The position numbers and the translations under genes were made by a program. This document shows, one piece after another, positions 62,744 through 64,000 of a stretch of 64,000 nt of DNA. The notes below the pieces were generated by a model that saw only the letters and a program-made list of their open reading frames with translations, was not told the origin of the DNA and did no database searches. How positions within the stretch are numbered: the first letter of the stretch is position 1; every line of letters begins with the position of its first letter. This DNA is from Halobacterium sp. DL1. GTDB taxonomy: Archaea; Halobacteriota; Halobacteria; Halobacteriales; Halobacteriaceae. The stretch covers positions 1,860,001 through 1,924,000 of the forward strand of contig CP007060.1 of the NCBI GenBank assembly GCA_000230955.3, in the 5' to 3' direction.

Positions 62744-63217
62744 CTACGCGAACTGCACCCACACCATCACGGCGAGGATGGCGACAGTGAGCACGAGTTG
62801 CATCGCAGAGGACGCGAGCACGCCGACCGTGGCGTACGCTGCGCGGCGCGCGCTCTCCTCGACGTCCCGGTCCTCGTACAGTTCGAGTGCGAAGACGGTG
62901 CCCGCCACGCCGACGAGCAGACCGATGGGGCCGGTCGGAATCATCAACGCGAACCCGACGATTCCCGCGGCGATGGCGGTCTTCGTGTCGGTCCCGCCGG
63001 CGCGGGCCCCGACGAACCCCGCGAGCCAGTCGACGGCCACGGCGAGCAGCGCGACGAGTACGAGACCGGCGAGCAACAGCGGGCCCGGTCGGCCGGTCTG
63101 CCACCAGTAGACGAGGACACCGGCGAGCGAGAGGAGACCACTTGGCAGCAGCGGGAGCACACTCCCGACGACGCCGAGGGCCAGCAACACGAACGCGAGC
63201 GCGACGAGCACCTCCAT
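62744..63217 (-). CDS. DUF456 family membrane protein
   Basis: A 157-residue protein with five or six hydrophobic segments. The pattern GVVGSVLPLLPSGLLSLAGVLVYWW and GIVGFALMIPTGPIGLLVG is typical of DUF456. Function unknown. It is convergent with the preceding operon. Confidence 0.8.
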   Translation of the reverse strand: MEVLVALAFVLLALGVVGSVLPLLPSGLLSLAGVLVYWWQTGRPGPLLLAGLVLVALLAVAVDWLAGFVGARAGGTDTKTAIAAGIVGFALMIPTGPIGLLVGVAGTVFALELYEDRDVEESARRAAYATVGVLASSAMQLVLTVAILAVMVWVQFA

Positions 63218-63241
63218 GTCCGCTCGTTCGGCCGTCTGCCC

Positions 63242-64000
63242 CTAATCCTCGTCGGTGAATCGGGCCAGTTCGGCGCGCGCCGCGTCGTCGCCGTACGCGA
63301 CGACGAGCGGCCGGAGCGCGTCGCCGAGGGCGCGCATCGCCTGCCCCGTCGAGTGGAAGCCGAGTTCCGCGACGACGTCGCTCCACGGGCGGGCCTGCAG
63401 GAGTTTTCGTACGAGCAGGCGCTCCTCGCTTGCGGAGAGCAGGGCGGCGTCGCCGGCGACGAGGTGGTAGCGGGCGAGGCGCCGGAACGGTCCGGGGTCG
63501 ACGCTGTACATCCCGGGACCGTGCGCGGCGCCCGCGACGACCCGCCACTCGTCGGCCGAGAGGTCGAGGCCGGGGTCGGCGTCGCACGCACGCAGCGCCG
63601 CTCGCGCGACGTCCGTGTCGAGGTCCCGCAGTGGGTCGGAGAGCACGCTCGCGCTCCGCCGGGCGAACCAGGCCGCGTGGCGGTCGTGGAGCGCGCGGCC
63701 GGCGTCGGTGAGCGGTGCGAGCATCACCGCGGAGTACTCGCCGCTGGTGTCGTTGCGCGTCGTCGAGAGGTGGACCGTCGAGTAGCCGTTGTCGGCCCAG
63801 AACGACAGCAGTTCCGGGGTGGCGCCGTAGCCCACGCCGAGCCAGTCTGCTTCACCCTCGAACTCCCCGCGGACCGCCGAGAGGAGCCGCGAACCGAGGC
63901 CGCGCTCGCGGACCGCGTGGTGGGTGGCGATGCGCATCACGCGCCAGCCGACGGGGACGGCGGCGTCCTCGTCGCGCAACTGGCTGGTGAGCACATCCGG
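63242..64000 (-). CDS. tmcA: tRNA(Met) cytidine acetyltransferase, C-terminal part
   Basis: The last 252 or so residues of TmcA, which acetylates cytidine 34 of the elongator tRNA-Met anticodon. The reading continues to the window edge (PDVLTSQLRDEDAAVPVGWRV). The GNAT acetyl-CoA loop RIATHHAVRERGLGSRLL and the tail domain (SDVVAELGFHSTGQAMRALG) are clear. The 5' part lies outside the window. Confidence 0.85.
   Translation of the reverse strand, partial: PDVLTSQLRDEDAAVPVGWRVMRIATHHAVRERGLGSRLLSAVRGEFEGEADWLGVGYGATPELLSFWADNGYSTVHLSTTRNDTSGEYSAVMLAPLTDAGRALHDRHAAWFARRSASVLSDPLRDLDTDVARAALRACDADPGLDLSADEWRVVAGAAHGPGMYSVDPGPFRRLARYHLVAGDAALLSASEERLLVRKLLQARPWSDVVAELGFHSTGQAMRALGDALRPLVVAYGDDAARAELARFTDED

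Noticed and set aside
1-64000. CRISPR arrays, insertion sequences, transposases, phage genes or rRNA
   Set aside because: No regularly spaced repeats, transposase motifs or rRNA sequences were recognised anywhere in the window.

Overview
The window is chromosomal DNA of a halophilic archaeon (class Halobacteria). The sequence is GC-rich, the predicted proteins are strongly acidic (Asp/Glu-rich), promoters are archaeal TATA boxes about 27 nt upstream of leaderless starts, and the information-processing genes are archaeal: Rpo3, Rpo10 and Rpo6 subunits (rpoD, rpoN, rpoK), eL18, TmcA, a predicted archaeal-type GluRS and RNase J. The pyruvate:ferredoxin oxidoreductase subunits (312 and 628 aa) have the sizes I recall for the Halobacterium enzyme, so a Halobacterium-like genus is plausible, but this is inference.

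Region 1 (1-6.3 kb): a truncated membrane-protein gene, a tiny zinc-ribbon protein, an XPB-like helicase with a small coupled partner, a soluble PAS-containing chemotaxis transducer, and a small zinc-finger gene that carries a one-base frameshift.

Region 2 (4.8-31.4 kb) is rich in catabolic and transport genes: a dihydropyrimidinase-type amidohydrolase, a two-subunit haloarchaeal thiolase with Ser in place of the catalytic Cys, two NCS2 nucleobase permeases, a CocE-type hydrolase, a cytosine-deaminase-family amidohydrolase, and a molybdenum hydroxylase (FAD, 2Fe-2S and Mo subunits plus CoxG- and XdhC-type maturation factors). It also has an MFS transporter, OsmC, a zinc alcohol dehydrogenase, a cyclase-family hydrolase, a CaiB-type CoA-transferase, an IclR regulator, MoeA and a MocA-like nucleotidyltransferase. 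Together they look like an uptake and oxidative-hydrolytic route for N-heterocycles, with molybdenum-cofactor genes alongside; the substrate is not determined. A divergent codB/codA pair here has been destroyed by one deletion that joined the two genes head to head.

Region 3 (31.4-46.6 kb): a hotdog thioesterase, a DICT-domain protein, a DMT exporter, small redox and zinc proteins, an aminotransferase, an Lrp regulator, porAB, then a two-gene set of compositionally mosaic secreted or surface proteins (PKD protein plus membrane-anchored partner), Mrp and MoaA.

Region 4 (46.6-60.9 kb): conserved archaeal housekeeping genes. tRNA-Ser, rps13-rps4-rps11-rpoD, tRNA-Leu, rpl18e-rpl13-rps9-rpoN-rpoK-eno-rps2 are followed by two accessory genes and the isoprenoid/RNA set mvk-ipk-rnj-idsA, then four tandem hairpins and gltX.

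Region 5 (60.9-64 kb): a tightly coupled five-gene operon of four small membrane proteins and one soluble RecA-like-looking protein of unknown role, a DUF456 membrane protein, and the 3' part of tmcA running off the window edge.
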